From Staphylococcus sp. NAM3COL9 (lineage in GTDB: Bacteria > Bacillota > Bacilli > Staphylococcales > Staphylococcaceae): 64,000 nt of DNA. The notes under the pieces are model-generated. The model did not search any database. It was not told the DNA's origin and was given only the letters and a program-made list of their open reading frames with translations. Positions 19,046 through 29,601 of this stretch are shown here, one piece after another. Each line of letters begins with the position of its first letter. The stretch's first letter is position 1. The DNA lies in the NCBI RefSeq assembly GCF_001431205.1, contig NZ_LGPC01000011.1:589596-653595 (forward strand). Reading direction: 5' to 3'. The position numbers and the translations under genes are program-made.

Positions 19046-22000
19046 TTAAATAATTCTTATATCCCGAGGTGAAAAGCGTTGTATAAATGTATTTAATAAG
19101 TCGTTATCCCGTGTGATATACCCTAGAGTTTTGAACTTATTTTGCTTTTCTTGGAAATATTTAACTGGAATATTATTGCTGTTTTCTGTTTGTGTTAAAA
19201 ATTGCTTTAATTCTGTTTCATCGCTAAGGTTTCTAATCACAATTTGTTTCGCATGTTCAAATGTACTAACTTCGAATGCATCAACCGTCTCTAATTGATT
19301 AATAATAAGCTGCTTGTTATTATTTCTATTTTCAAATTTACCTTTTATGATGACTGTTTCATTCGTTTTTAAATCTGTTTCATATTTTTTGAATGCATCT
19401 GGAAAAACGACGCCCTCCAAGCTATTAATTCCATCATTCAGTGTTACAAAAGCCATATTCTGACCGTTTTTTGTACGTATACGTTTAGTATTATCAATTT
19501 GAACAAAAATCGGTTGATAATCTCGTGCATTAGTGAGTTTATATATACCAAGGTATTGTTTTTGTTCGAAGGCTTTTTCGACAGGATGCGTTGAAACATA
19601 AAAACCTAAATATTCTTTTTCGTAATCACTCAATACTTTATCTGGCAATTCCTCTTTGTCTTCATATGTTGCTTTAGGAGTTAATACATCAAATATAAAG
19701 CCGTCTTGTTCAATATCAGATGAGCTATCAAGTACTTGATCAATTGATTGGAGTAGCGTAGCACGGTTTTTGCCAAAGGTGTCGAAAGCTCCTACTAATA
19801 TGAGCGCTTCAAGTAATTTTCTGGATTTAATCCTTTTAGGGATTCGTCTAGTGAAATCAAAAAAGTCTTTGAAATGCCCATTCGTTATGCGTTCATCAAC
19901 AATTAACTTAACGCTTTGATAACCTACACCCTTAATTGCACCAATTGACAAGTATATACCTTGTTTAGTTGCTTTATAGAACCAGTGACTTTGATTAATG
20001 TTCGGCGTTAAAATATTTATTGATTGGTGCTTTGCTTCGTCAATAATTTGTGCTGTCTTCTTCTCGCTTCCAATAGTATTGCTCAAAATATTAGCGTAAA
20101 AATAGTTAGGGTAATGTACTTTTAAATAGCTCATAATATAAGCGATTTTAGAATAGCTTACGGCATGGGCACGTGCAAATCCATAGTCTGCAAATTTTAG
20201 AATCAAATCAAATATTTGCTTACTTAAGCTTTCATCATAGCCATTTTTTATAGCACCCTCCACAAAATGGTGACGTTCACTTTCTAATACAGCACGGTTC
20301 TTTTTACTCATCGCACGTCTTAAAATATCCGCTTCTCCATAACTAAAGTTTGCGAACTTACTGGCAATTTGCATGATTTGTTCTTGATAGATGATAACGC
20401 CATAAGTGTTACTTAATATCGGCTGTAAATCACTATGCAAATATTGTACCTTCGATGGATCATGTCTTCTCGCAATATAGGTAGGTATTTCCTCCATTGG
20501 ACCCGGTCTGTATAAAGACGTTACAGCTACAATATCTTCAAAATGTTCTGGTTGTAATTTTTTCAATACATTTCTAATACCATCTGATTCTAGTTGGAAG
20601 ATACCTGTAGTATCACCTTGTGACAACAATTGAAAGACTTGGCTATCATCAAAAGGTATTTGTTCTATATCAATATATGTATTCATGTCTTTTTTCACTT
20701 GTTTCACAATTTGATGAATAATGGATAAATTCCGTAAACCTAAGAAGTCAATCTTTAGCAAGCCTATTCTCTCTGCTTCCGTCATTGTCCACTGTGTTAA
20801 TAATCCAGTATCTCCTAATGTCAACGGTGCATATTCATATAATGGATGATCATTAATAATGATACCTGCAGCATGTGTTGAGGTATGACGAGGTAAACCC
20901 TCTAATTTTTTACTAATTTCAAACCATCGTTCATGCCTATGATTTCGGTGTACAAACTGTTTAAAATCATTTTGTTCATAAGCTTGATCCAAAGTTATAC
21001 CTAGCTTGTGTGGTATTAATTTAGAAATTTCATTTAAAGTTATCTCATCAAATCCCATAATTCTACCAACATCTCTAGCTACTGCTCTGGCTAGCAAATG
21101 ACCAAACGTTACTATACCTGCAACGTGATTATCTCCATACTTTTCCTGAACATATTGAATAACTTTATCTCTGTGCGTATCTTCAAAATCAATATCAATA
21201 TCCGGCATCGTTACACGTTCCGGGTTAAGAAAACGTTCAAACAGTAAATTATATTGTATGGGATCGACCGTAGTAATGTTTAATAGATAACTTACCAGTG
21301 ACCCTGCAGAAGAACCACGGCCCGGTCCTACTAACACATCATGTGTTTTCGCATAATATATTAAATCACTTACTATAAGAAAGTAATCTTCAAATCCCAT
21401 ACGAGTAATGACTTGATACTCATGAACAAGCCTTTCTCTATATGTTTCCAATTGGTTATAATCTAAATTGAGTTGACTTAAGTTTTCTTGTAATATTTGC
21501 CATAAATAATCTTTTGATTGTTGATTATTAGGCGTTTTAAATTTAGGTAATAAAGACTGATGATATATCATTTCAGCCTGACATACTGCTGCAAGTTGAT
21601 TTGTGTTATCCAATACTTCCTTACTTAAATGAAGTGTAGTCAAATCGTTATCATCGTATAAATGTGCATCATAATCTGGTTGTTCACTCACTAAATCTAA
21701 TTTAGCGTTATCCCTGATTGCAGCGAGCGCAGTAAGTGTCCCAGCATCTTGTTGATTAAGATAACGTGTACTTTGCGCCCAAACCATTGGTAATTCCAAT
21801 GTTACTTCACTCGTATGATTCACATAAACATGTGTTTCGTCAGTAAATTCAGCTACAATAGCTTCATTTGATGATGATACATCTTTAAAAATAACAGCAA
21901 TATGCTGTAGATATTTTTTCAGCCACTCTATAGGTGTTTCCGTTTTTCCTTTCATTTTTATAGCAGACGACAACTTAAACATATCTTTTAGCCCTTGCTC

Positions 22001-22249
22001 ATTTTGCGCTAGCACTATCGTTTCCACTGACTCTAAACCATCTGTCACAAAAATTGTCATACCGAAAATAGGATGAATATTTGCTGCAATACACGCGTCA
22101 TAAAATTGTGGATAACCGTATAAGACATTTGTGTCTGTAATCGCTAGCGCAGTATACCCTTCTTTAGCGGCCTTAGCCACAACATCTTTTATTCTCAAAC
22201 TAGAATGTAACAAGTCATATGTTGTATGAATATTTAAATGCGTAACCAT
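19046..22249 (-). CDS. dnaE: DNA polymerase III alpha subunit, DnaE type
   Basis: A 1067-residue replicative polymerase (Gram-positive DnaE, extending RNA primers before handing over to PolC). A PHP domain occupies about 1-210, the C-family catalytic core holds VGPGRGSSAGSLVSYLL and PDIDIDFED, followed by helix-hairpin-helix and an OB-fold region near the C-terminus. I chose the ATG at 22247-22249 behind GGAGGTG; a TTG two codons upstream lies too close to the ribosome site. It lies 21 bp after nrnA, last in a three-gene operon. Confidence 0.96.
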   Translation of the reverse strand: MVTHLNIHTTYDLLHSSLRIKDVVAKAAKEGYTALAITDTNVLYGYPQFYDACIAANIHPIFGMTIFVTDGLESVETIVLAQNEQGLKDMFKLSSAIKMKGKTETPIEWLKKYLQHIAVIFKDVSSSNEAIVAEFTDETHVYVNHTSEVTLELPMVWAQSTRYLNQQDAGTLTALAAIRDNAKLDLVSEQPDYDAHLYDDNDLTTLHLSKEVLDNTNQLAAVCQAEMIYHQSLLPKFKTPNNQQSKDYLWQILQENLSQLNLDYNQLETYRERLVHEYQVITRMGFEDYFLIVSDLIYYAKTHDVLVGPGRGSSAGSLVSYLLNITTVDPIQYNLLFERFLNPERVTMPDIDIDFEDTHRDKVIQYVQEKYGDNHVAGIVTFGHLLARAVARDVGRIMGFDEITLNEISKLIPHKLGITLDQAYEQNDFKQFVHRNHRHERWFEISKKLEGLPRHTSTHAAGIIINDHPLYEYAPLTLGDTGLLTQWTMTEAERIGLLKIDFLGLRNLSIIHQIVKQVKKDMNTYIDIEQIPFDDSQVFQLLSQGDTTGIFQLESDGIRNVLKKLQPEHFEDIVAVTSLYRPGPMEEIPTYIARRHDPSKVQYLHSDLQPILSNTYGVIIYQEQIMQIASKFANFSYGEADILRRAMSKKNRAVLESERHHFVEGAIKNGYDESLSKQIFDLILKFADYGFARAHAVSYSKIAYIMSYLKVHYPNYFYANILSNTIGSEKKTAQIIDEAKHQSINILTPNINQSHWFYKATKQGIYLSIGAIKGVGYQSVKLIVDERITNGHFKDFFDFTRRIPKRIKSRKLLEALILVGAFDTFGKNRATLLQSIDQVLDSSSDIEQDGFIFDVLTPKATYEDKEELPDKVLSDYEKEYLGFYVSTHPVEKAFEQKQYLGIYKLTNARDYQPIFVQIDNTKRIRTKNGQNMAFVTLNDGINSLEGVVFPDAFKKYETDLKTNETVIIKGKFENRNNNKQLIINQLETVDAFEVSTFEHAKQIVIRNLSDETELKQFLTQTENSNNIPVKYFQEKQNKFKTLGYITRDNDLLNTFIQRFSPRDIRII

Positions 22250-22270
22250 CAGCAAACACCTCCTATATAC

Positions 22271-23206
22271 TTATAACTTATTATTTAAAGCTTCAGCTAA
22301 TGAATTAAATTCGTTCCAGTTAGCAACAGAAACACCTGATGCATTTGGATGACCTCCACCACCAAATTCACTTGCAATCTCATTAATTACAATGCCTTTT
22401 GAACGGATGCGACATCTTATTTCAGAACCTTCATCCACAGCAAAGACCCATATTTTCAACCCTTGAATATCCGCAATCGCATTTACAAATAATGAAGCTT
22501 CGTTTGCCGCAATATTAAACTGCTTAAGTACATCTTGTGTGATAATTATTTTACAAAATCCATTTTCATCTAACTCAAAGTTCTGTAATACATACCCTTG
22601 GAATGGTAAGAGTTTCGGGTCTTTTTCGCCCATTTTATTAAGTTCTTCATTATGCTTAAATGGATATTTAAGTAACTGACTTGCTACTTCCATCGTATGC
22701 GATGTCGTATTATTGAATAAGAAACGCCCTGTATCACCAACGATACCTAAATAAAGTACACGTGCAACAGATGCATCTATCACAGTTGTGTCATTAAAAT
22801 GCACAATAAAGTCAAAGATAATTTCACTTGTGGAAGAAGCTTGTGCGTTCACATAATTAATATCACCATATTGATCTACTGCAGGATGATGGTCTATTTT
22901 AATTAAAGAACGACCTTTATTAAAGCGTTCATCACTAATCCTTGGTGAATTAGCCGTATCACAAACAATCACTAGTGCGTCTTTGTATTGTTCATCTGTA
23001 ATTTCGTCAAAAGTTCCAATAAAATCTAACGAAGGCTCTGACTCTCCAACTGCATATATGTTTTTATCTGGAAATTTTAATGTTAAATAATGTTTCAAAC
23101 CAAGCTGTGAACCATAAGCATCTGGATCGGGTCTGACATGTCTATGTATAATAACTGTTTCAGCTTCGTTAATTTCACTCATAATTTGATTGAATTCTTT
23201 AGTCAT
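22271..23206 (-). CDS. nrnA: DHH/DHHA1 phosphoesterase, NrnA type (nanoRNase / pAp phosphatase)
   Basis: A 311-residue enzyme with a DHH domain (about 15-150; [26 protein letters not shown]) and a DHHA1 domain ending [11 protein letters not shown]. Known relatives degrade 2-5-nt RNA, pAp and, in some Bacillota, pApA from c-di-AMP turnover. Manganese ligands are intact. It lies between the CBS/hotdog gene (36-bp gap) and dnaE (21-bp gap), so it is transcribed with the polymerase. Confidence 0.92.
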   Translation of the reverse strand: MTKEFNQIMSEINEAETVIIHRHVRPDPDAYGSQLGLKHYLTLKFPDKNIYAVGESEPSLDFIGTFDEITDEQYKDALVIVCDTANSPRISDERFNKGRSLIKIDHHPAVDQYGDINYVNAQASSTSEIIFDFIVHFNDTTVIDASVARVLYLGIVGDTGRFLFNNTTSHTMEVASQLLKYPFKHNEELNKMGEKDPKLLPFQGYVLQNFELDENGFCKIIITQDVLKQFNIAANEASLFVNAIADIQGLKIWVFAVDEGSEIRCRIRSKGIVINEIASEFGGGGHPNASGVSVANWNEFNSLAEALNNKL

Positions 23207-23242
23207 TTATATCTTCCTTTTCATTAGTTATATAAAATTCGT

Positions 23243-24535
23243 TTAATCTATCATCTGGCAGATAATCATTGCTTTCGCGACATGATGTTCATCAGTAGAC
23301 ATTGTCACTTCTAGTTTAGCAAAGTTTCTCCCTACATCTAACATATCATAATGTACATCAATTTCTGATTCGATTTGAACTGTCTTAATATATATGATGT
23401 TCAAACTTTCTATCATCACTTCAAGTTTTTTTAACTTTCTCATTTCATAACGTACTGTTTCTTCAATTATAGCGACGAATACAGCTTTACTTAAAGTACC
23501 ATATTGATTCGTTAATAGCGGTGTTGTTTGTACTTGAATGCCATTATTTGTAATGTTGATGTGTTTTGCAATTTGATCATTAATAGTTTCACCCACTTGA
23601 GGTTGTCGGCTTAATAATTGCATCGCTGTCAATACATCTTTTCTAGTTATAACACCTATAAGTTTCTTGCTAGCTGTAGTAACTGGTAACAGTTCTATGC
23701 CTTCCCAAATCATCATATGGGCACAATTTGCTACCGTGGTAGTTAATTGGACATTTATAGGAGACTTCGTCATAAACTGAGCTATTGTGTCATAATCATC
23801 CATTTTAATAATTTCTTTGCTCGTAATAATACCTACTAGTTTCCACTGTTCATCAATAACTGGAAATCTTGAATGTCCAGTAGCTCTTGCTTTTTCTTTA
23901 TAATCAATCAACTTCATATTTTCGAAGATTACTGTGCTTTCTTTTACTGATTTCACAATATCTTCAACGACCAATATTTCTTTACGAATCATTTGATTAT
24001 ACATTGCTCTATTAATGATGTTTGCTACTAGGTATGTATCATAATTAGAAGAAAGTATAGGTAGATCATGTTCATCCGCATACTTTATAATTTCATCAGA
24101 AGTTTTAAAACCACCTGTAATCAGCACCGCACTTCCTCTTTTTAAAGCTGCTAATTGAACATCTTTACGATTACCTACAATCAATAATGTATGCGTACTT
24201 AAGTATTTTACTACATCGTCAATCTCCATCGCACCTATAGCAAATTTTGTAAGTGTTTTAATTAAACCGTTTCTGCCACCTAATACTTGACCATCTATAA
24301 TTTTTACAATTTCACCAAATGTAAGTTGCTCAATTTGCTCGCGGGTTTTCTTTTCTATACGAACAGTACCTACGCGATCAATTGTTGCTACCAAGCCAAT
24401 TTGACCAGCGTCTTTAATTGCACGATATGCTGTACCTTCAGATACACTTAAATCTTTCGCTACTTTTCTAACAGAAATTTTTTGTCCTACTGCTAGAGAT
24501 TCTATATATGATAAAATTTGCTCATGCTTTGTCAT
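23243..24535 (-). CDS. HTH-DRTGG-CBS-hotdog regulatory protein (YtoI type)
   Basis: A 430-residue multidomain protein. A helix-turn-helix at about 1-60 (VRKVAKDLSVSEGTAYRAIK) is followed by a DRTGG domain (about 65-175). Two CBS repeats (about 190-305) and a C-terminal hotdog fold (about 325-430, CoA-thioesterase-like) complete it. CBS pairs usually bind adenine nucleotides and DRTGG domains accompany them. Target genes and ligand are unknown. It is first of the operon with nrnA and dnaE, behind GAGGTT. The gap upstream (24536-24763) holds only AT-rich promoter-like sequence. Confidence 0.85.
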   Translation of the reverse strand: MTKHEQILSYIESLAVGQKISVRKVAKDLSVSEGTAYRAIKDAGQIGLVATIDRVGTVRIEKKTREQIEQLTFGEIVKIIDGQVLGGRNGLIKTLTKFAIGAMEIDDVVKYLSTHTLLIVGNRKDVQLAALKRGSAVLITGGFKTSDEIIKYADEHDLPILSSNYDTYLVANIINRAMYNQMIRKEILVVEDIVKSVKESTVIFENMKLIDYKEKARATGHSRFPVIDEQWKLVGIITSKEIIKMDDYDTIAQFMTKSPINVQLTTTVANCAHMMIWEGIELLPVTTASKKLIGVITRKDVLTAMQLLSRQPQVGETINDQIAKHINITNNGIQVQTTPLLTNQYGTLSKAVFVAIIEETVRYEMRKLKKLEVMIESLNIIYIKTVQIESEIDVHYDMLDVGRNFAKLEVTMSTDEHHVAKAMIICQMID

Positions 24536-24763
24536 TTAAATAACCTCATTTATATTGAACAGTTTCTATGCCATTATAACTTCTTATATATAAAATTGCG
24601 ATGTAACAATTCAAATTATGGTAGTTTATAACTTTATAATGTTGAATCGCACCTTTTAAATAATATAAATAATTCTTTTTAAGAAATTAATATGTAATAT
24701 GTTATTTTATAATTGGATTTATCAAGAAAATTTGATTAGAATGATATCAAGGAGGGATGAACA

Positions 24764-25177
24764 ATGTTCAAAAATATTTTACTTGGTGTAGATACAACAC
24801 TTACTAACGAAAAAGCACTTAAAGAAGTATCAAAATTAGCCGGTGAAGGAACAACGGTCACTATTTTAAATTCAATTAGTGAACAAGATGCACAAACTTC
24901 AATTAAATCTGGTGTTCATTTAGATAAACTAATTGAAAAGCGCAGCAAAGGACTTGAACCTACACGTAAGGCTTTAGATGAATATGGTATCAAATATGAT
25001 GAAATTATCGTTCGTGGCAGTGCCAAAGAGCAATTAGTTAAACAGGCTAATAGTGGCAAATATGAAATCGTCGTCCTCAGTAACCGCAAAGCTGAGGAGA
25101 GGAAAAAATTTGTCCTTGGTAGCGTCAGCCATAAGGTGGCTAAAAGAGCAAACATCCCTGTTCTTATTGTAAAATAA
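24764..25177 (+). CDS. Universal stress protein family, small
   Basis: A 137-residue UspA-fold protein (FKNILLGVDTT at the start; VLGSVSHKVAKRANIPVLIVK at the end). The ATP-binding Gly-x2-Gly part is degraded to SNRKAEERKKFVLGS, so ATP binding is doubtful. The ribosome site AAGGAGGGATG is strong. It is a single-gene unit between a minus-strand operon and a terminator. Its physiological role is unknown. Confidence 0.85.
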   Translation: MFKNILLGVDTTLTNEKALKEVSKLAGEGTTVTILNSISEQDAQTSIKSGVHLDKLIEKRSKGLEPTRKALDEYGIKYDEIIVRGSAKEQLVKQANSGKYEIVVLSNRKAEERKKFVLGSVSHKVAKRANIPVLIVK

Positions 25178-25220
25178 TATGAAACTCAAAACCTTTATAT
25201 TAATTCGAGTTTAACGACAA

Positions 25221-25258
25221 AACAAGCCTAACGCACAAATGCATTGGGTTTGTTTTTT
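25221..25258 (+). terminator. usp terminator
   Basis: A 15-bp stem with G-T wobbles (25221-25235 with 25240-25254) and loop CAAA is followed by TTTTTT. It lies 44 bp after the stop. Confidence 0.8.
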
Positions 25259-25320
25259 GATTTATATTCTAAAAAACACAAAATATAAATGAATACTTTG
25301 AATTTTTCTTACAAAAACAT

Positions 25321-25360
25321 AAAAATGTCGACAAAATAATAAAATTTTGTCGACATTTTT
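25321..25360. terminator. Bidirectional terminator between converging genes
   Basis: A perfect 17-bp stem (25321-25337 with 25344-25360; core TGTCGACAAAA) is flanked by A and T runs. It lies between converging usp and the metallo-hydrolase gene. Confidence 0.85.
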
Positions 25361-25392
25361 AATTTATTACAAATTCTAAGTCCTTAAATATT

Positions 25393-26082
25393 TTAAAACT
25401 TAACTGATTCTCCAGGTTTTAAAATTTGCACCTCTCCTACTGTGACAGCAGATTTAAATGTATTTGGATCTTGTTCAATCAATTCAAATGTATTGTAATG
25501 TATAGGTACAGTGATTTTAGGTTTAATAAATGTGTTGATTGCATAACTTGCATCATCAATACCCATAGTAAAGTTATCACCAATAGGTACAAAACAAACA
25601 TCGACAGGATGACGTTCTGCAATTAATTGCATATCGCTGAATAATCCTGTATCTCCAGTATGATAAACTGTTTTGCCTTCAACTTCTAAAATAATACCCA
25701 TCGGCATACCAAGATAAACCGGAATACCATTATCGTCAGTTAAACTTGAACTGTGAAAAGCTTGTACAAATTTAACTGTACCAAATTCAAATTCAGCTTT
25801 ACCACCAATGTTCATTGGTCTTACGTTTTCAACATTTTTATTTGTAGTTAAATAATTCCCCAGTTCTGCTGAACCTATTACAGTTGCATTATTTCTATTA
25901 GCTAACTCGACTGTATCTCCGAAATGGTCACCATGACCATGCGTCAAAATGATATAGTCTACTTCTAAAGTATTTGCATCTAAGTCTGACTGGCCATTGC
26001 CAGTAATAAATGGATCTACAATTACTTTTTTACCGTTCGCTTCGAAATAAATAGTTGATTGTCCATGAAATGATAAGTTCAT
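25393..26082 (-). CDS. Metal-dependent hydrolase, metallo-beta-lactamase fold (YtkL/UlaG-like)
   Basis: A 229-residue protein of the UPF0173 type. The metal motif [11 protein letters not shown] is at about residues 52-62, with later ligands in [17 protein letters not shown] and VPIHYNTF. The substrate is unknown. I chose the ATG at 26080-26082 behind GGGAGGAA, giving [11 protein letters not shown] as in S. aureus. It is a single gene, convergent with usp and divergent from the peptidase gene. The upstream gap (26083-26288) shows no clear motif. Confidence 0.9.
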   Translation of the reverse strand: MNLSFHGQSTIYFEANGKKVIVDPFITGNGQSDLDANTLEVDYIILTHGHGDHFGDTVELANRNNATVIGSAELGNYLTTNKNVENVRPMNIGGKAEFEFGTVKFVQAFHSSSLTDDNGIPVYLGMPMGIILEVEGKTVYHTGDTGLFSDMQLIAERHPVDVCFVPIGDNFTMGIDDASYAINTFIKPKITVPIHYNTFELIEQDPNTFKSAVTVGEVQILKPGESVKF

Positions 26083-26288
26083 TATATAAATTCCTCCCAT
26101 AAATCTATTTATTTACTACATACCACATTAATACCGTTATATAACATCTCTATGCATTTTATATAACGCTTTTAAGCTTATTTTAAAACATTTAGCTAAA
26201 ACAGCATCATTATAATATTTTATTTTTGAATTCCGTAATGAACTAACATAAACTTAGATTGATAGTATTTTTAGGAGGATGATGATAA

Positions 26289-27341
26289 ATGAAATTAGAA
26301 CAGATTACCACAGAATTAAAATCACAACAAGCTGGAGCAGCATGGATTACAACACCATTAAACATTTTTTACTTTACAGGCTATCTAAGTGATCCTCATG
26401 AACGTTTACTCGCATTATTAATCAAAGAAAATGGTGAACAAGTATTATTTTGTCCACAATTAGAAGTTGATGAAGTAAAAACCTCTCCTTTTGAAGGCGA
26501 AGTAATTGGATATTTAGACACAGAAAATGCATTGGATAAATATACGTTCACTGTAAATAAATTATTAGTTGAAGCTGAACATTTAACAGTAAAACGTCAA
26601 CGCGAACTCGTTGAAGCATTTAACGTACAAACTTTTGGTGATATTGATCAAACAATTAAAGACTTGCGTAATGTTAAAAGCGAAAATGAAATTGCTAGTA
26701 TCCAAAAAGCATGTGAACTTGCTGACAAATGCATTGAAATCGGTGTAGACTTTTTAAAAGAAGGTGTCACGGAACGCCAAGTTGTCAATCATATTGAGAA
26801 TGCAATAAAATATTACGGTGTGAATGAAATGAGTTTCGATACAATGGTACTCTTCGGCGATCACGCTGCTTCACCACATGGTACTCCTGGTGATCGTCAA
26901 TTACAAAAAGATGAGTATGTATTATTTGATCTTGGTGTTATTTATAACAATTATTGTAGTGATATGACTAGAACCATTAAATTTGGTGAACCAAATGACA
27001 AAGCTCAAGAAATATATAATGTTGTTTTGAAAGCTGAACAAGAAGCGATTGCAGCAATCAAACCAGGCGTTACAATTAAAGATGTAGATGATATTGCACG
27101 TAACATTATCAGTGATGCAGGTTATGGTGATTATTTCCCTCATCGTTTAGGTCATGGATTAGGTTTAGAAGAACATGAGTATCAAGATGTTTCTAGTTCA
27201 AACACTAACCAATTTGTTGCTGGAATGGTTGTCACTGTTGAACCAGGCATATACGTTCCTGGCGTTGCAGGTGTACGTATTGAAGACGATATTTTAGTAA
27301 CTGAAGATGGTAATAAAAGTTTAACAGGTTACGAAAAATGA
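26289..27341 (+). CDS. Xaa-Pro dipeptidase, M24 family
   Basis: A 350-residue metallopeptidase (PepQ/YpdF type). A creatinase N-like domain (about 1-125) is followed by the pita-bread domain with metal ligands in [35 protein letters not shown] and RIEDDI. It is predicted to cleave dipeptides with C-terminal proline in the cytosol. AGGAGGATG precedes the start. The stop overlaps the cutC start by four bases (ATGA), so translation is coupled. Confidence 0.92.
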   Translation: MKLEQITTELKSQQAGAAWITTPLNIFYFTGYLSDPHERLLALLIKENGEQVLFCPQLEVDEVKTSPFEGEVIGYLDTENALDKYTFTVNKLLVEAEHLTVKRQRELVEAFNVQTFGDIDQTIKDLRNVKSENEIASIQKACELADKCIEIGVDFLKEGVTERQVVNHIENAIKYYGVNEMSFDTMVLFGDHAASPHGTPGDRQLQKDEYVLFDLGVIYNNYCSDMTRTIKFGEPNDKAQEIYNVVLKAEQEAIAAIKPGVTIKDVDDIARNIISDAGYGDYFPHRLGHGLGLEEHEYQDVSSSNTNQFVAGMVVTVEPGIYVPGVAGVRIEDDILVTEDGNKSLTGYEK

Positions 27342-27967
27342 TAAAAGAAGCGGTTGTAGAATCGATTCAACAAGTTGAACAAGCAATTAGCAATGGTGCC
27401 AATCGTATAGAATTATGTGATAATTTAAGTGTTGGAGGTACGACACCTAGCATTGGAATGATTGAAATCGCAACAGAAATTTGTCATACCAATGCTGTTG
27501 AAATCGCAGTAATGATCCGCCCTCGCGGTGGTGATTTCGTATATAATTTATATGACTTTGAAATCATGCAACGAGACATGAAAGCAATCAAGCAACTCAA
27601 CGTAGATTACTTTGTATTCGGATGTTTAACAAAGGATAATGTTTTAAATGAATGGCAAATGAAGACTTTAAAAAACCTAGCACTACCTGTTCCGTCCGTA
27701 TGTCATATGGCATTTGATGAAATCCATTTGCATGGTCAAATCAAAGCGCTACACCAACTGATTGATATTGGCTTTGTTAGATTACTAACACATGGTGGCC
27801 CTTCAGCCACTGATATTTTCGATAATTTAAATCAACTCGGCAAGCTTGTGGTTAATACAGATGGGCGTATCGAAATTATGCCTGGTGGCGGGTTGAATAA
27901 AGATAATTTGCAAGATTTAATATCTTCTTTCCCTTTCCAAGAAGTGCATGGTACAAAAATCGTTTAA
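27338..27967 (+). CDS. cutC: CutC family protein
   Basis: A 209-residue TIM-barrel protein starting [17 protein letters not shown], with the family landmarks [28 protein letters not shown] and LLTHGGPS. It was named for copper homeostasis in E. coli, but a direct copper function is disputed. The four-base overlap with the dipeptidase gene suggests a shared operon. Family membership is clear; the role is not. Confidence 0.9.
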   Translation: MIKEAVVESIQQVEQAISNGANRIELCDNLSVGGTTPSIGMIEIATEICHTNAVEIAVMIRPRGGDFVYNLYDFEIMQRDMKAIKQLNVDYFVFGCLTKDNVLNEWQMKTLKNLALPVPSVCHMAFDEIHLHGQIKALHQLIDIGFVRLLTHGGPSATDIFDNLNQLGKLVVNTDGRIEIMPGGGLNKDNLQDLISSFPFQEVHGTKIV

Positions 27968-28021
27968 AACATTTCATTCATAGTTTAACTGCCTAAGACT
28001 TAAAATCTTATAGACTCAATA

Positions 28022-28094
28022 AAACAGGCTAGGATATAAATAGGCATTCTTAAAATAAAATGACTAATCCGTTTTCAATGGATTAGTCATTTTT
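28022..28094. repeat. Intergenic repeat remnant with terminator hairpin
   Basis: AAACAGGCTAGGATATAAAT resembles the ggctgggacataaat intergenic repeat I remember from staphylococci. A perfect stem AAAATGACTAATCC (28057-28070) with 28080-28093 and a T-run follows. It can terminate the dipeptidase-cutC transcript. Together with the next hairpin it fills the 27968-28311 gap. Confidence 0.55.
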
Positions 28095-28178
28095 CATCTC
28101 TAAAGTCTTACGATTTTGAAAGAACTGAATCTGAACCAAACACTACTAGCTCTATAACAGCACTAGACATAATGTAAA

Positions 28179-28215
28179 AAAATGCCGACAAAGTATCTGA
28201 CTTTGTCGGCATTTT
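28179..28215. terminator. Terminator hairpin, CCGACAAAG family, copy 1
   Basis: A perfect 16-bp stem (AAAATGCCGACAAAGT, 28179-28194, with 28200-28215) has A/T flanks, so it works both ways at the cutC-ald junction. A related hairpin is at 53557-53582. Confidence 0.8.
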
Positions 28216-28311
28216 GGAGTAAGGTACATAAACACATGTCATACTCCCATTTTTATTTACATCAATTTAATACAACTAATTCATTATGGTTGAGTTGTAT
28301 TATAGGTATTT

Positions 28312-29460
28312 TTATTTTAATGCACTTTCAATATCTTTATATGATAACTTTAAAGCACTTTCAATATCTTTATATGATAAGTTTAATGCATCTGCAACAC
28401 CTTTATTAGTTAATTCACCATTAATCGTACTTAAACCTAAAGATAATGCTGGATTATCTTGTAGTGCTTTTAAATAGCCTTTTCTAGCTACTTGTTGCGC
28501 ATATGGTAACGTTGCATTGTTTAATGCGATTGTTGACGTACGTGGCACTGCACCAGGCATATTAGCTACTGCATAATGTACTACGCCATGCTTTTTATAA
28601 GTTGGGTCATCGTGTGTAGTAATACGATCTGTTGTTTCAAAAATGCCACCTTGGTCGATAGCAATATCAACAATCACTGCCCCATCTCTCATTTGTTTAA
28701 CCATTTCTTCAGTAACAAGTTTTGGCGCTTTTGCACCTGGTATAAGTACTGCACCAATGACTAAGTCACTGTTTTTAACACATTGCTCTATGTTTAATGG
28801 GTTTGACATAATTGTATGTACTTGACCACCAAACAAGTCTTCTAATTGTTGTAATCGTTTAGGGTTAACATCTAAAATTGTAACATCAGCACCTAAACCT
28901 AAAGCAATTTTCGCAGCATTTGTACCAGCTTGGCCACCACCAATTATACTTACGCGTCCTTTTTCTACGCCAGGTACGCCACCAAGTAGAATACCCATAC
29001 CGCCTTTATATTTCTGTAAGAACTCAGCACCAATTTGAGCAGACATACGACCTGCCACCTCACTCATTGGTGTTAATAATGGTAAAGAACGATCTGGCAA
29101 TTGCACTGTTTCATAAGCGATACTAATTACTTTGTTTTCTAATAAAGCTTTAGTCAATTTCTCTTCATTTGCTAAATGTAAATAAGTAAATAAAATTAAT
29201 CCTTCTTTAAAGAACTGGAATTCTTCTTCCAATGGTTCTTTAACTTTCATAACCATATCTACGTTCCATACTTCAGCTTGTTCATTTACAATTTTTGCAC
29301 CAGCTTCAGTATAATCCACATCTTCAAAATAAGAGCCTAAACCAGCAGAATTTTCAACAATAACAGTATGACCTTGCTCAACTAATGCATGCACACCACT
29401 TGGAGACAAACTCACCCTGTTTTCGTTGTTTTTAATCTCTTTAGGAATACCTATAATCAT
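28312..29460 (-). CDS. ald: Alanine dehydrogenase
   Basis: A 382-residue NAD-dependent enzyme interconverting alanine and pyruvate plus ammonia. It has [20 protein letters not shown] at the start, KVKEP (substrate lysine), TYLHLA (catalytic His), and the NAD fold [22 protein letters not shown] chose the ATG at 29458-29460 behind GGAGGTG. The last 22 residues are an exact double of [11 protein letters not shown], making it about 11 residues longer than the S. aureus enzyme as I recall it. A cre-like site lies 38 bp upstream of the start. Confidence 0.96.
   Translation of the reverse strand: MIIGIPKEIKNNENRVSLSPSGVHALVEQGHTVIVENSAGLGSYFEDVDYTEAGAKIVNEQAEVWNVDMVMKVKEPLEEEFQFFKEGLILFTYLHLANEEKLTKALLENKVISIAYETVQLPDRSLPLLTPMSEVAGRMSAQIGAEFLQKYKGGMGILLGGVPGVEKGRVSIIGGGQAGTNAAKIALGLGADVTILDVNPKRLQQLEDLFGGQVHTIMSNPLNIEQCVKNSDLVIGAVLIPGAKAPKLVTEEMVKQMRDGAVIVDIAIDQGGIFETTDRITTHDDPTYKKHGVVHYAVANMPGAVPRTSTIALNNATLPYAQQVARKGYLKALQDNPALSLGLSTINGELTNKGVADALNLSYKDIESALKLSYKDIESALK
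28322..28387. repeat. 33-bp in-frame tandem duplication at the 3' end of ald
   Basis: Two copies of a 33-bp unit (28322-28354 and 28355-28387) begin GCACTTTCAATATCTTTATA and differ at only two bases near the end. They encode [11 protein letters not shown] twice. The near identity suggests a recent duplication. Confidence 0.9.
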
Positions 29461-29497
29461 TTCATCCACCTCCAAATTTATAGTAACGTGTATTCTA

Positions 29498-29511
29498 TGA
29501 AAGCGCAATCA
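29498..29511. promoter_or_regulatory. cre-like site between ald and usp
   Basis: TGAAAGCGCAATCA matches the cre consensus at all fixed positions but one. It lies in the divergent ald-usp promoter region. The usp -10 (TATAAT, about 29565-29570) is some 55 bp away; no clear ald -35 was found. Confidence 0.45.
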
Positions 29512-29601
29512 AAGTTTAGAGTACTTTTACAACAGTGAATTGTGTTAATATTCTGTAAATGGTGGTATAATATATGTAAGAAGAATAAGGAGGTCATTGA
29601 T

